The notes under the pieces: model-generated
What the model was told of the DNA's origin: nothing
Database searches by the model: none
Seen by the model: the letters and a program-made list of their open reading frames with translations, nothing else
Translations under genes and position numbers: made by a program
Origin: JBIYSM02 sp044759095
GTDB lineage: Bacteria > Bacillota > Bacilli > Brevibacillales > Brevibacillaceae
Length of the DNA: 12,172 bases
Assembly (NCBI RefSeq): GCF_044759095.2
Contig: NZ_JBIYSM020000068.1
Location: 1-12,172 of the forward strand
Direction: 5' to 3'
In this document: in pieces, positions 6,547-12,172 of the stretch
Position numbering within the stretch: position 1 is the first letter of the stretch
Layout of the letters: each line of letters starts with the position of its first letter

Positions 6547-7290
6547 ATGGCATACGCACATCTGGCTTCTGTTTACGACCAGTTAATGGCGGATTCGCCG
6601 TACGACCAGTGGTTGTCCTGGTTGGAGCAAGTGTGGAGCAGACTGGGCCGGCCGGCACAGGTGATTGATCTTGGATGCGGCACCGGAAGTATTGCCATCC
6701 CTTTGTCCAAACGAGGTTATCGCGTAACCGGAGTGGACCTGTCTGCAGAGATGCTTGCCGTCGCTTACACCAAAATGAAACAGGCCCAGACTGACGTGAC
6801 GTGGGTGGAGCAGGACATGCGCGAGCTTTCACTCCCGCCGGCTGATTCCGTCATCTCCCTTTGTGATTCGCTCAGCTACCTGACGGAGGAGGAGGATGTA
6901 CAACAGACGTTCCAGCGGGTGTTTGAACATCTCAACCCTGGTGGAACGTTTCTGTTTGACGTTCACAGCCCCTACAAGATTCTCCACGGTTTTGGCGACA
7001 ACACGTTTACGCTGTGCGAGGACGAAGTGTCATACATTTGGCAATGTTTTTGCGACCCGGTTCGACTTGAAGTAGAGCACCAGCTCACCTTTTTCCTCCG
7101 CCAGCCAAGCGGCCTGTACCAGCGCGTGGAGGAAGAGCATTTTCAACGCGCCTACCAGACGGTACAGATCATTCGCTGGCTCGTGGAAGCAGGCTTCGAG
7201 GAGATTTCCGTAACGGCTGATTTTCTGAACGAACCGCCTGCCAACACAAGTGAGCGCCTATTTTTTGTCGCAAAGAAGACGCGGCATTGA
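6547..7290 (+). CDS. yqeM: Class I SAM-dependent methyltransferase (YqeM family)
   Basis: A 247-residue predicted methyltransferase whose substrate is unknown to me. The opening YAHLASVYDQLM is shared by YqeM-type and related enzymes. Motif I is VIDLGCGTGSIA (39-50, with DLGCGTG 41-47), and the acidic residue closing strand 2 is Asp64 in TGVDLS. Motif II includes EQDMREL, followed by SLCDSLSYL and LNPGGTFLFDVHSP in the later strands. The C-terminal half carries a beta-rich insertion (VSYIWQCF to YQTVQIIRWL) that probably shapes the acceptor site. ATG 6547 follows AGGAG (6534-6538) by 8 bases. It is the last gene of the operon; its stop codon lies within the -35 box of the leuS promoter. Confidence 0.9.
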   Translation: MAYAHLASVYDQLMADSPYDQWLSWLEQVWSRLGRPAQVIDLGCGTGSIAIPLSKRGYRVTGVDLSAEMLAVAYTKMKQAQTDVTWVEQDMRELSLPPADSVISLCDSLSYLTEEEDVQQTFQRVFEHLNPGGTFLFDVHSPYKILHGFGDNTFTLCEDEVSYIWQCFCDPVRLEVEHQLTFFLRQPSGLYQRVEEEHFQRAYQTVQIIRWLVEAGFEEISVTADFLNEPPANTSERLFFVAKKTRH

Positions 7291-7316
7291 CACCGCTGGG
7301 ACAGATTGACTATAAT
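7287..7316 (+). promoter_or_regulatory. Consensus sigma-A promoter of the leuS T-box unit
   Basis: TTGACA at 7287-7292 and TATAAT at 7311-7316 match both consensus hexamers exactly, at 18 bp spacing. The -35 box contains the yqeM TGA stop (7288-7290). Transcription should begin near 7323, giving a leader of about 305 bases. No terminator separates it from the upstream operon, so readthrough could also feed leuS, but only via the T-box. Confidence 0.85.
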
Positions 7317-7322
7317 CGGATA

Positions 7323-7600
7323 TAGAAATTTTCACATGGTCAATGCGTTGAAGAGGAGCAGTACGAATGGATACTCGGCACCCAGAGAGTTGACGGCTGG
7401 TGCAAGTCAACCCGAGCACGTTCCGAACTCGCCTCCAAGCACTTTTCCTGAAGGCCCGCAAGGCTGCGTAGGGAAAAGCGTACGTTTCCACGATACGGAA
7501 AATCAAGCGGGTGAGCCGAAACCTCACCAATTTGGGTGGTACCGCGGGAGATATCCTCTCGTCCCTGACATGCGTCACGGGGCGGGAGGTTTTTATTTTT
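7323..7600 (+). ncRNA. T-box riboswitch, leucine-specific, controlling leuS
   Basis: This leader reads the charging state of tRNA-Leu and lets transcription continue when uncharged tRNA accumulates. Stem I shows the S-turn AGTA (7360-7363) opposite GAA (7425-7427), then CTC (7428-7430) as the specifier codon, which would pair with a GAG anticodon. The distal T-loop pair is AGAGAG (7384-7389) and GGCTGGTGCAAG (7395-7406). Stem II pairs CTTTTCCT with AGGGAAAAG around 7440-7477, and a stem III pairs GGTGAG with CTCACC around 7510-7528. The T-box sequence GGGTGGTACCGCG is at 7534-7546; its TGGT bulge (7537-7540) fits an ACCA tRNA end, as expected for tRNA-Leu with A at the discriminator. The 5' end is inferred from the promoter. 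Confidence 0.95.
7555..7600 (+). terminator. Regulated terminator of the leuS T-box
   Basis: CCTCTCGTCCC (7555-7565) pairs with GGGGCGGGAGG (7579-7589) with two G-U wobbles. TGAC and GTCA extend the stem around an ATGC tetraloop, with one bulged C. TTTTTATTTTT follows at 7590-7600. It lies directly after the antiterminator sequence, the standard T-box layout. Confidence 0.92.
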
Positions 7601-7628
7601 GCATACGCAGTTGAGGAGGCATTCACAA

Positions 7629-10100
7629 ATGGCGAAACAGTACGTACCAGCTGAAATTGAAAAGAAGTGGCAGCAGTACTGGAAAGAATACGGCATGCAC
7701 AAAACGGTCGAAGACAATTCCAAACCGAAGTTTTACTGCCTGGAGCAGTTCCCTTATCCGTCCGGCCGTCTTCACATGGGCCATATGCGTGTGTACTCGA
7801 TCGGGGACATTATCGCTCGATTCAAACGCATGAGCGGCTATCAGGTGCTCCATCCGATGGGGTGGGACGCATTCGGTCTGCCTGCAGAAAACGCGGCTGT
7901 GAAATTCGGCGCGCAGCCGGCGAAATGGACCTATGAGAACATTGATTTCATGAAGCAGCAGCTTGATACGCTGGGTGTCAGCGTCGACTGGTCCCGGGAA
8001 GTGAAGACCTGCTCTCCGGATTATTACAAGATGACCCAATGGCTGTTCCTGAAGTTTTACGAAATGGGCCTGGCCTACCGCAAACGCGCGTTCGTGAACT
8101 GGTGTCCGGAGTGCTCCACGGTGCTGGCCAACGAGCAGGTCATTGACGGCTTGTGCTGGCGCTGCGACTCGGAAGTGACGAAAAAGGACCTGGAGCAGTG
8201 GTTTTTCCGTATCACGGATTACGCGGAGCGTTTGCTGAACGATCTGGACAATCTGCCGGGCTGGCCGGAAAAGGTGCGCACGATGCAGAAAAACTGGATC
8301 GGCAAGAGTGAAGGGGCCAATGTTTCCTTCACCATTCCGGAGTTGAATGACGAGCAGGTAACAGTCTTCACCACCCGTCCGGACACCCTGTTCGGCGTCA
8401 CCTACATGGTGCTGGCGCCTGAGCATCCGCTGGTGCCGAAACTGATCGCCGGCAAGGAGCAGGAAGCGGACGTACTCGCTTTCATCGAGCAGATGAAAAA
8501 GGAAAGCGACATCACACGGACGTCCACGGAAGCGGAAAAAGTGGGCCTGTTCACAGGAGCTTACGCGAAGCATCCGCTGACCGGCGAGCAAGTGCCGATC
8601 TGGGTGGCCAACTATGTTCTGCTGGACTACGGCACCGGCGCGGTGATGGGTGTACCGGCACACGACGAGCGCGATTTCGAGTTCGCCAAAAAGTACAGCA
8701 TGGCGATCAAACCGGTTATCAAACCGTTTGACGAGTCCATTTTTGTTGAGGAGATCGGCGTCGATGCTCCGTACACCGGTGACGGTACATTGATTCACTC
8801 CGGCGACTTCGACGGCATGCCGAACCGCGATGCAATCCGGGCCATCAGTGAACATCTGAACAGGATCGGCAAGGGCAAACCGACGGTCTCCTACCGTTTG
8901 CGAGACTGGCTGGTGTCTCGCCAGCGTTACTGGGGCGCCCCGATTCCGATGGTCTATTGCGATTCCTGCGGCACGGTGCCCGTACCGAAGGACCAGCTGC
9001 CGGTCCTGCTGCCGGAAGATGTGGTGATCGACGGGAAACGCAATCCGCTGACGACGTCGGAAGCTTTCCTGAACACGACCTGCCCGAGCTGCGGCGGACA
9101 CGCGAAACGGGAAACAGACACGATGGACACGTTCATCGACTCTTCCTGGTACTATCTGCGCTACACCGATCCGAAAAATTCCGAGATTCCGTTCAGCAAA
9201 GAGAACGTGGACAAATGGCTGCAGGTTGACGAGTACATCGGCGGAATTGAACACGCCATTCTGCATCTGCTATACTCCCGTTTCTTCACCAAGGTGCTGT
9301 ATGATGCGGGGATGGTCTCGTACGACGAGCCGTTCCGCAGCTTGCTGACGCAAGGCATGGTATTAAAAGACGGGGCGAAGATGTCCAAGTCCAAAGGAAA
9401 CGTAGTAAGTCCGGACGAAATGATCGAGAAGTACGGGGCCGACACGGTTCGTCTGTTCATTCTCTTCGCCGCGCCGCCTGAGCGTGACCTGGATTGGACC
9501 GATACCGGGGTAGAGGGCAGCTACCGCTTCCTGAACCGTGTGTGGCGCCTGGTAGAAAATCATGAGCAGCTGTTCGCGAATGGAGCGCAAGAACCCAATC
9601 CGACGGATGAAGCGGCAAAAGACCTGCACCGCATGACGCATTATGCGATCAAAAAGGTGACCGAGGATATCGGAGAGCGCTACACCTTCAATACCGCGAT
9701 CAGCACCATCATGGAACTGGTAAACAAACTGTATGCGTACCCGGCTGAAGCGGACCGCGGCACGCTGGCATTTGCGCTCAAAACCCTCGTCGTGCTGATG
9801 GCGCCGATCACGCCGCACATCGCCGAAGAGCTGTGGCAGATGCTTGGCAACAAGGACAGTGTGCACATGCAGGTGTGGCCAACCTATGACCCGCAGGCAC
9901 TTGTTCTCGATGAAATCGAGATCGTTGTTCAGATCAACGGAAAGGTTCGCGACAAGCTGATCGTCGCCAACGGGCTGTCCAAGGAAGAGCTGGAGCAATT
10001 TGTCATCAACCATGAGAAAGCCAAAGCGCTGATCGAAGACAAGACCATCCGCAAGGTAATTGCGGTCCCAGGGAAATTGGTAAACATCGTAGTAGGGTAA
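7629..10100 (+). CDS. leuS: Leucyl-tRNA synthetase
   Basis: An 823-residue class I aminoacyl-tRNA synthetase that charges tRNA-Leu. The ATP-binding HMGH is at 49-52 (PYPSGRLHMGH) and KMSKS at 584-588. A zinc-type knob has Cys159-x2-Cys162 and Cys176-x2-Cys179, and a second C-x2-C pair set lies further on (CDSCG, CPSCGG). The CP1 editing domain shows the threonine-rich TTRPDT (248-253) and GVPAHDERD with the editing Asp at about 346-349, so proofreading of mischarged isoleucine or norvaline should be intact. The C-terminus (VQINGKVRDKL to IVVG) is the usual tRNA-contacting domain. ATG 7629 follows GAGGAGG (7613-7619) by 9 bases; the frame is open back to 7599 but that start lies in the terminator U tract. 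Length is typical of bacterial LeuRS. Confidence 0.98.
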   Translation: MAKQYVPAEIEKKWQQYWKEYGMHKTVEDNSKPKFYCLEQFPYPSGRLHMGHMRVYSIGDIIARFKRMSGYQVLHPMGWDAFGLPAENAAVKFGAQPAKWTYENIDFMKQQLDTLGVSVDWSREVKTCSPDYYKMTQWLFLKFYEMGLAYRKRAFVNWCPECSTVLANEQVIDGLCWRCDSEVTKKDLEQWFFRITDYAERLLNDLDNLPGWPEKVRTMQKNWIGKSEGANVSFTIPELNDEQVTVFTTRPDTLFGVTYMVLAPEHPLVPKLIAGKEQEADVLAFIEQMKKESDITRTSTEAEKVGLFTGAYAKHPLTGEQVPIWVANYVLLDYGTGAVMGVPAHDERDFEFAKKYSMAIKPVIKPFDESIFVEEIGVDAPYTGDGTLIHSGDFDGMPNRDAIRAISEHLNRIGKGKPTVSYRLRDWLVSRQRYWGAPIPMVYCDSCGTVPVPKDQLPVLLPEDVVIDGKRNPLTTSEAFLNTTCPSCGGHAKRETDTMDTFIDSSWYYLRYTDPKNSEIPFSKENVDKWLQVDEYIGGIEHAILHLLYSRFFTKVLYDAGMVSYDEPFRSLLTQGMVLKDGAKMSKSKGNVVSPDEMIEKYGADTVRLFILFAAPPERDLDWTDTGVEGSYRFLNRVWRLVENHEQLFANGAQEPNPTDEAAKDLHRMTHYAIKKVTEDIGERYTFNTAISTIMELVNKLYAYPAEADRGTLAFALKTLVVLMAPITPHIAEELWQMLGNKDSVHMQVWPTYDPQALVLDEIEIVVQINGKVRDKLIVANGLSKEELEQFVINHEKAKALIEDKTIRKVIAVPGKLVNIVVG

Positions 10101-10157
10101 AAAGCTTCTGTCGAAGCCCTTTCGCAGAAGCAGGTTCTTCCTTAGAGGAAGCTTTTT
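10099..10157 (+). terminator. Multi-hairpin terminator after leuS
   Basis: AAAAAGCTTC (10099-10108) and GAAGCTTTTT (10148-10157) are a perfect 10-base inverted repeat. Inside it two alternative hairpins are visible: GCTTCTG with CAGAAGC (10104-10110 and 10125-10131, extended by CGAA/TTCG) and CTTCCT with AGGAAG (10137-10142 and 10146-10151), the latter directly before CTTTTT. The last hairpin and U run give an intrinsic terminator that starts at the leuS stop codon. Confidence 0.7.
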
Positions 10158-10166
10158 ATGCGTTCC

Positions 10167-10211
10167 GGAAAGTTTAAAACACGGATGCCTCAACGCTGTA
10201 GCAAACTTTCC
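10167..10211. repeat. 9-bp inverted repeat in the leuS-comER interval
   Basis: GGAAAGTTT (10167-10175) and AAACTTTCC (10203-10211) are perfect inverted copies separated by 27 bases. The spacer shows no strong inner stem. It lies between the two terminators, so it could be an extra stem in either 3' UTR or a binding site; I see no basis to choose. Confidence 0.4.
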
Positions 10212-10223
10212 TGCACGATAAAG

Positions 10224-10264
10224 AAAAAAGGTGTGGAGACGGCAAGAGTCTTCACACCTTTTTT
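10224..10264. terminator. Bidirectional terminator between leuS and comER
   Basis: AAAAAAGGTGTGGAGAC (10224-10240) pairs with GTCTTCACACCTTTTTT (10248-10264) over 17 bp with one G-U wobble, around a 7-base loop. A runs on one side and T runs on the other make it work in both directions, as expected between convergent genes. It begins 13 bases past the comER stop on the minus strand. Confidence 0.92.
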
Positions 10265-10277
10265 CATGCCTCTTTTT

Positions 10278-11099
10278 TCACATTTCCAGGTGCTGTTTCA
10301 TGAGGTGACGATCCTCATCAAACTTGGCGTGCGTCCGCTGAAAGACCTGACGAAATACCTTGGGAATTCCCTGTTCAAGAGCAATCAGCCCTTCGCCGGT
10401 AATCCCCCCGGGAACGCAGACCCGTTCCTGCAGAGCCGGCAGGGTAAAAATTTCCTGCTTCAGCAGTTCCGCCATCCCAATCAGCATTTGTGTGGTCAAA
10501 TAGGTAGCCGCTTCACGGGAAATGCCGGTTTCATCGACCGCATCATCTATCATCTGCTGCAGGATGTAACTGAGAAAAGCGGGCCCGCAGCTGCTGATGT
10601 CAGAACCGACACGCAGAAACGATTCCGAAACCTCAACAGGTTGGCTGATCTGGGAAAAAAGGGATAAAATCAAATCGCGCTGCACTTCCGTTGTACGGGA
10701 GCCGAATTCACACAAGCTGATTCCACTTCGCGCGGCATTGGTGATGCTTGGTACCACTCTGGCCACAGCACACGGTACCAGCGCCTCCAGTTGCGTCAAA
10801 TGAACAGGACTGGTGATGGTAATCAGGATGTGTTCTTCTGCCAGTTCAGGGGACAACTGTTCAAGCGCCTGTTTATATTCAAACGGCTTGACACAGAGTA
10901 TCAGGACATGGGCTTTCTGTGCAACCTCGGAGTTGCTTTTGGCGACTTCCAGACCTGGAAAGCGGACGGCGAGCCGCTCTGCTTTTGAGAGAGTACGGTT
11001 TGAAAGGATAATGTCGCTGGGAGTCAGGGCTTTGGAAGAAAGCAACGCTTCCACCAGTATGCTGCCCATGCTTCCAGTTCCAATAAAACCAATTCGCAT
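10278..11099 (-). CDS. comER: ComER, pyrroline-5-carboxylate reductase-like protein
   Basis: A 273-residue ProC-family NAD(P)-binding protein. In Bacillus, comER lies next to comEA, is dispensable for DNA uptake, and has been linked to sporulation and biofilm regulation rather than to proline synthesis. The Rossmann loop GTGSMG (7-12) follows MRIGFI; NRTLSKA (34-40) is at the end of strand 2, and KPFEY and SSCGPAFLSYILQQM (GPAF 172-175) come next. PGGITGEGL (230-238) replaces the usual reductase signature PGGTT-x-GL, a divergence that fits ComER. The ATG at 11099 (minus) follows GGAGG by 7 bases; the frame is open to 11162 but that extension lies in the intergenic spacer. It converges with leuS and lies downstream of comEA on the same strand, 67 bases away. 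Confidence 0.9.
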   Translation of the reverse strand: MRIGFIGTGSMGSILVEALLSSKALTPSDIILSNRTLSKAERLAVRFPGLEVAKSNSEVAQKAHVLILCVKPFEYKQALEQLSPELAEEHILITITSPVHLTQLEALVPCAVARVVPSITNAARSGISLCEFGSRTTEVQRDLILSLFSQISQPVEVSESFLRVGSDISSCGPAFLSYILQQMIDDAVDETGISREAATYLTTQMLIGMAELLKQEIFTLPALQERVCVPGGITGEGLIALEQGIPKVFRQVFQRTHAKFDEDRHLMKQHLEM

Positions 11100-11166
11100 G
11101 GCGATTCCTCCATCCATGGTTCTCTCAACATTGTATGAACAGGAGGAGGAGATCATGACCAAAGCT

Positions 11167-11838
11167 TCAGTGTACCGTAATTTTGTCCTTCATTCGTTCG
11201 TACATTTTTTCTCCGATGCCTGTAACTTTTTTCAGGTCTTCAGGTGAGCGGAAAGGACCGTTTTTCGTTCGGTAGGCGATGATGGCCTGCGCCCGTGCTT
11301 CTCCGATACCGGGTAGCGTCACCAAATCCTGCAGGGCTGCCGTGTTGATATTTACTTTTCCCGGCTCTGCCATTTGTTTGCCGGACATGGGCGGGGGAGC
11401 GGATGAACCGGCGCATGGGCAGGCAATGCCAGAACGCTGCTCTCCCTTTTTGGGAATTCGCACCGCACTACCGTCCGTTAACGGCTCCGCCAGATTCACT
11501 TGATTCAAATCCGCTTCGGGAAGCGGCCCGCCTGCTTTCGCAATGGCGTCAAAGATTCGCTCGTTGGCTGAAAAACGGTAGAGCCCAGGGTGTTTTACAC
11601 TTCCTTTGACGTCGACGTAAACGGTTGCCGGATTCTCCTCAACCTGACCGGGCTTCGGCTGCTCCTTCCGTTCGTCCAGCTGCTCCTTTTCCAGCGCGTA
11701 CGCAGGCTTCTCCAGCGGCAGTCTGGGAACTGCCTCAGTCGATTCTGACTGATACAAAAGATAGGAAATACCGATAAACAGCGCTGCACCCAGTATGATA
11801 AGCACACTTCGATAGCGGTCCCACCATTCGTAGAGCAT
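11167..11838 (-). CDS. comEA: ComEA, DNA receptor for competence
   Basis: A 223-residue membrane-anchored DNA-binding protein. In competent Gram-positive bacteria ComEA binds double-stranded DNA outside the membrane and passes it to the ComEC channel. Residues 12-29 form one membrane helix after a short cytoplasmic tail (MLYEWWDRYR). A SLBB-like domain spans about 72-132 (TVYVDVKGSVKHPGLYRF to SAVRIPKK), then comes a Pro/Ser/Gly-rich linker with two cysteines (CPC, about 140). The C-terminal helix-hairpin-helix pair (160-223) starts KVNINTA and holds LPGIGEARAQAI (175-186) and VTGIGEKMYERM. Start ATG 11838 (minus) has AAAGGA 9 bases upstream. The expected partners comEB and comEC do not follow; comER does. 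Upstream lies a hairpin with a U7 tract. Confidence 0.93.
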   Translation of the reverse strand: MLYEWWDRYRSVLIILGAALFIGISYLLYQSESTEAVPRLPLEKPAYALEKEQLDERKEQPKPGQVEENPATVYVDVKGSVKHPGLYRFSANERIFDAIAKAGGPLPEADLNQVNLAEPLTDGSAVRIPKKGEQRSGIACPCAGSSAPPPMSGKQMAEPGKVNINTAALQDLVTLPGIGEARAQAIIAYRTKNGPFRSPEDLKKVTGIGEKMYERMKDKITVH

Positions 11839-11905
11839 ACATGTCCATCCTTTCTAACCGGTTCTGTCTGTATGCTACGAAAAGAAAGCGGGGGGAGGCA
11901 AACAT

Positions 11906-11969
11906 AAAAAAAGACCTCCATCCGTTTTTGCAACAGCACACCAATGTGTTGCCAAAACCGGTCAGAGGT
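11906..11969 (-). terminator. Long hairpin with U7 tract upstream of comEA (minus strand)
   Basis: On the minus strand an imperfect stem of about 20 bp is closed by GAGGT/ACCTC (+ positions 11965-11969 and 11914-11918), then CCG/CGG, TTTT/AAAA and GCAACA/TGTTGC (11930-11935 and 11947-11952), with an 11-base loop and a 3x3 internal loop. It is followed on the minus strand by C and seven T (11912-11906). It reads as an intrinsic terminator or attenuator about 70 bases before the comEA start codon. Confidence 0.65.
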
Positions 11970-11984
11970 TGGAGAGGTAGAGGA

Positions 11985-12035
11985 ATGATTCAGGCGAAAG
12001 ACCTTGCGAGACTTAGGGATGAAGCAGACAGTTAG
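11985..12035 (+). CDS. Possible 16-codon micro-ORF
   Basis: ATG at 11985 opens MIQAKDLARLRDEADS, ending in TAG. GAGAGG (11972-11977) precedes it by 7 bases, a usable ribosome site, and a strong terminator lies 18 bases after the stop. I do not recognise the peptide, which is charged and likely helical. No clear promoter was found on this strand. It could equally be chance, lying in the untranslated region upstream of comEA on the other strand. Confidence 0.25.
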   Translation: MIQAKDLARLRDEADS

Positions 12036-12048
12036 GAAAATCAGGTGT

Positions 12049-12093
12049 AAAAAGCTCCGTACCGAAGGAGTTCCCTTCGGACGGAGCCTTTTT
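12049..12093. terminator. Strong bidirectional terminator near the right edge
   Basis: GCTCCGT (12054-12060), a bulged A, and CCGAAGG (12062-12068) pair with CCTTCGG (12074-12080) and ACGGAGC (12081-12087), 14 bp around a 5-base loop. AAAAA precedes it (12049-12053) and CTTTTT follows (12088-12093), so it can act on both strands. Confidence 0.88.
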
Positions 12094-12112
12094 CATGTAT
12101 AAGCGTACTATG

Positions 12113-12172
12113 TCAATTAGTTTTTTCGCCCTTTTTGAGAATGGCAAACACACCTAACGTAATTTTTGTTAA
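12113..12172 (-). CDS. Possible 3' end of a minus-strand gene cut by the edge
   Basis: The minus strand is open from the window edge for 19 codons, reading LTKITLGVFAILKKGEKTN, then TGA (12115-12113). The bidirectional terminator stem begins 25 bases after that stop, where a gene's terminator would be expected. The fragment is A+T rich and too short to identify. The opposite strand also has an ATG at 12141 (MANTPNVIFV) open to the edge, but without a clear ribosome site. Confidence 0.3.
   Translation of the reverse strand, partial: LTKITLGVFAILKKGEKTN

Larger units (their letters stand above)
11839..12172. other. Non-coding flank right of comEA
   Basis: This 334-base stretch holds, from left: the comEA leader with a weak minus-strand promoter-like pair (TTGCCT and TAGCAT, 18 bp apart, on the minus strand around 11872-11901), a G6 run at 11890-11895, the U7 hairpin, the 16-codon ORF, the bidirectional terminator and a short open frame at the edge. 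No comEB (dCMP deaminase) or comEC start is visible in it. Confidence 0.6.

Noticed and set aside
7623..9266. 547-codon open frame antisense to leuS
   Set aside because: It mirrors the G+C-biased codons of leuS, shows no recognisable domain, and leuS is unambiguous on the + strand.
11139..11157. Minus-strand comER promoter with TACAAT at about 11135-11130
   Set aside because: The -10 box is fair, but no -35 lies at 16-19 bp; TTGGTC is 21 bp away. comER may simply be cotranscribed with comEA.
11100..11162. 21-residue N-terminal extension of ComER
   Set aside because: The extension has no ribosome site, and the ProC-like fold begins at MRIGFIGTG, which has GGAGG 7 bases ahead.
11965..11990. 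Purine-rich segment resembling the start of a SAM (S-box) riboswitch
   Set aside because: Only a vague AGAGGT..GAGG likeness is present; the conserved S-box core and kink-turn segments are missing, and the downstream ORF has only 16 codons.

Overview
This window looks like a chromosomal housekeeping segment of a spore-forming-type Firmicute (Bacillales). The order yqeG-yqeH-aroE-yhbY(yqeI)-nadD-yqeK-rsfS(yqeL)-yqeM, with comER and comEA close by, is the classic Bacillus ribosome-assembly/NAD/competence cluster. The DNA is moderately G+C rich, Shine-Dalgarno sites are strong, GTG starts occur in coupled genes, and leuS sits behind a T-box leader between yqeM and comER. From memory, that fits a Brevibacillus-like member of the Paenibacillaceae better than Bacillus itself; this is inference, since no 16S or marker comparison could be made.

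Layout on the + strand. Positions 1-212 hold the end of something upstream, an intrinsic terminator (126-167), then a PrxQ/BCP-type peroxiredoxin (213-662). DNA polymerase IV (729-1823) follows, coupled by a GTGA overlap to a 63-residue cysteine-rich protein (1820-2011), and a terminator closes this unit. A new extended -10 promoter (2048-2077) starts the yqeG operon: YqeG phosphatase and YqeH GTPase (coupled), AroE, YhbY, NadD, YqeK, RsfS and YqeM, all tightly packed to 7290. YqeH, YhbY and RsfS belong to families acting in ribosome assembly or ribosome silencing. NadD and YqeK handle dinucleotides (NAD synthesis, Ap4A hydrolysis). AroE is shikimate dehydrogenase.

A perfect-hexamer sigma-A promoter whose -35 box overlaps the yqeM stop codon drives a leucine T-box leader (about 7323-7600), which controls leuS (7629-10100). 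leuS is separated from the opposing comER gene by a structured interval with two terminators, one of them bidirectional.

Minus strand, right part. comEA (11838-11167) is followed by comER (11099-10278), both reading leftwards. In B. subtilis, by contrast, comER reads away from comEA and comEA is followed by comEB-comEC. Here no comEB or comEC follows. Positions 11839-12172 contain a long hairpin with a U7 tract, a 16-codon ORF, a strong bidirectional terminator, and possibly the last 19 codons of a further minus-strand gene at the edge.

No phage, IS element, CRISPR array, toxin-antitoxin pair or defence system is visible. The items most worth a second look are the non-canonical comE arrangement with its structured flank, the leuS T-box with its embedded promoter, and the small cysteine-rich protein behind dinB. 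I see no strong evidence for a wholly new system.
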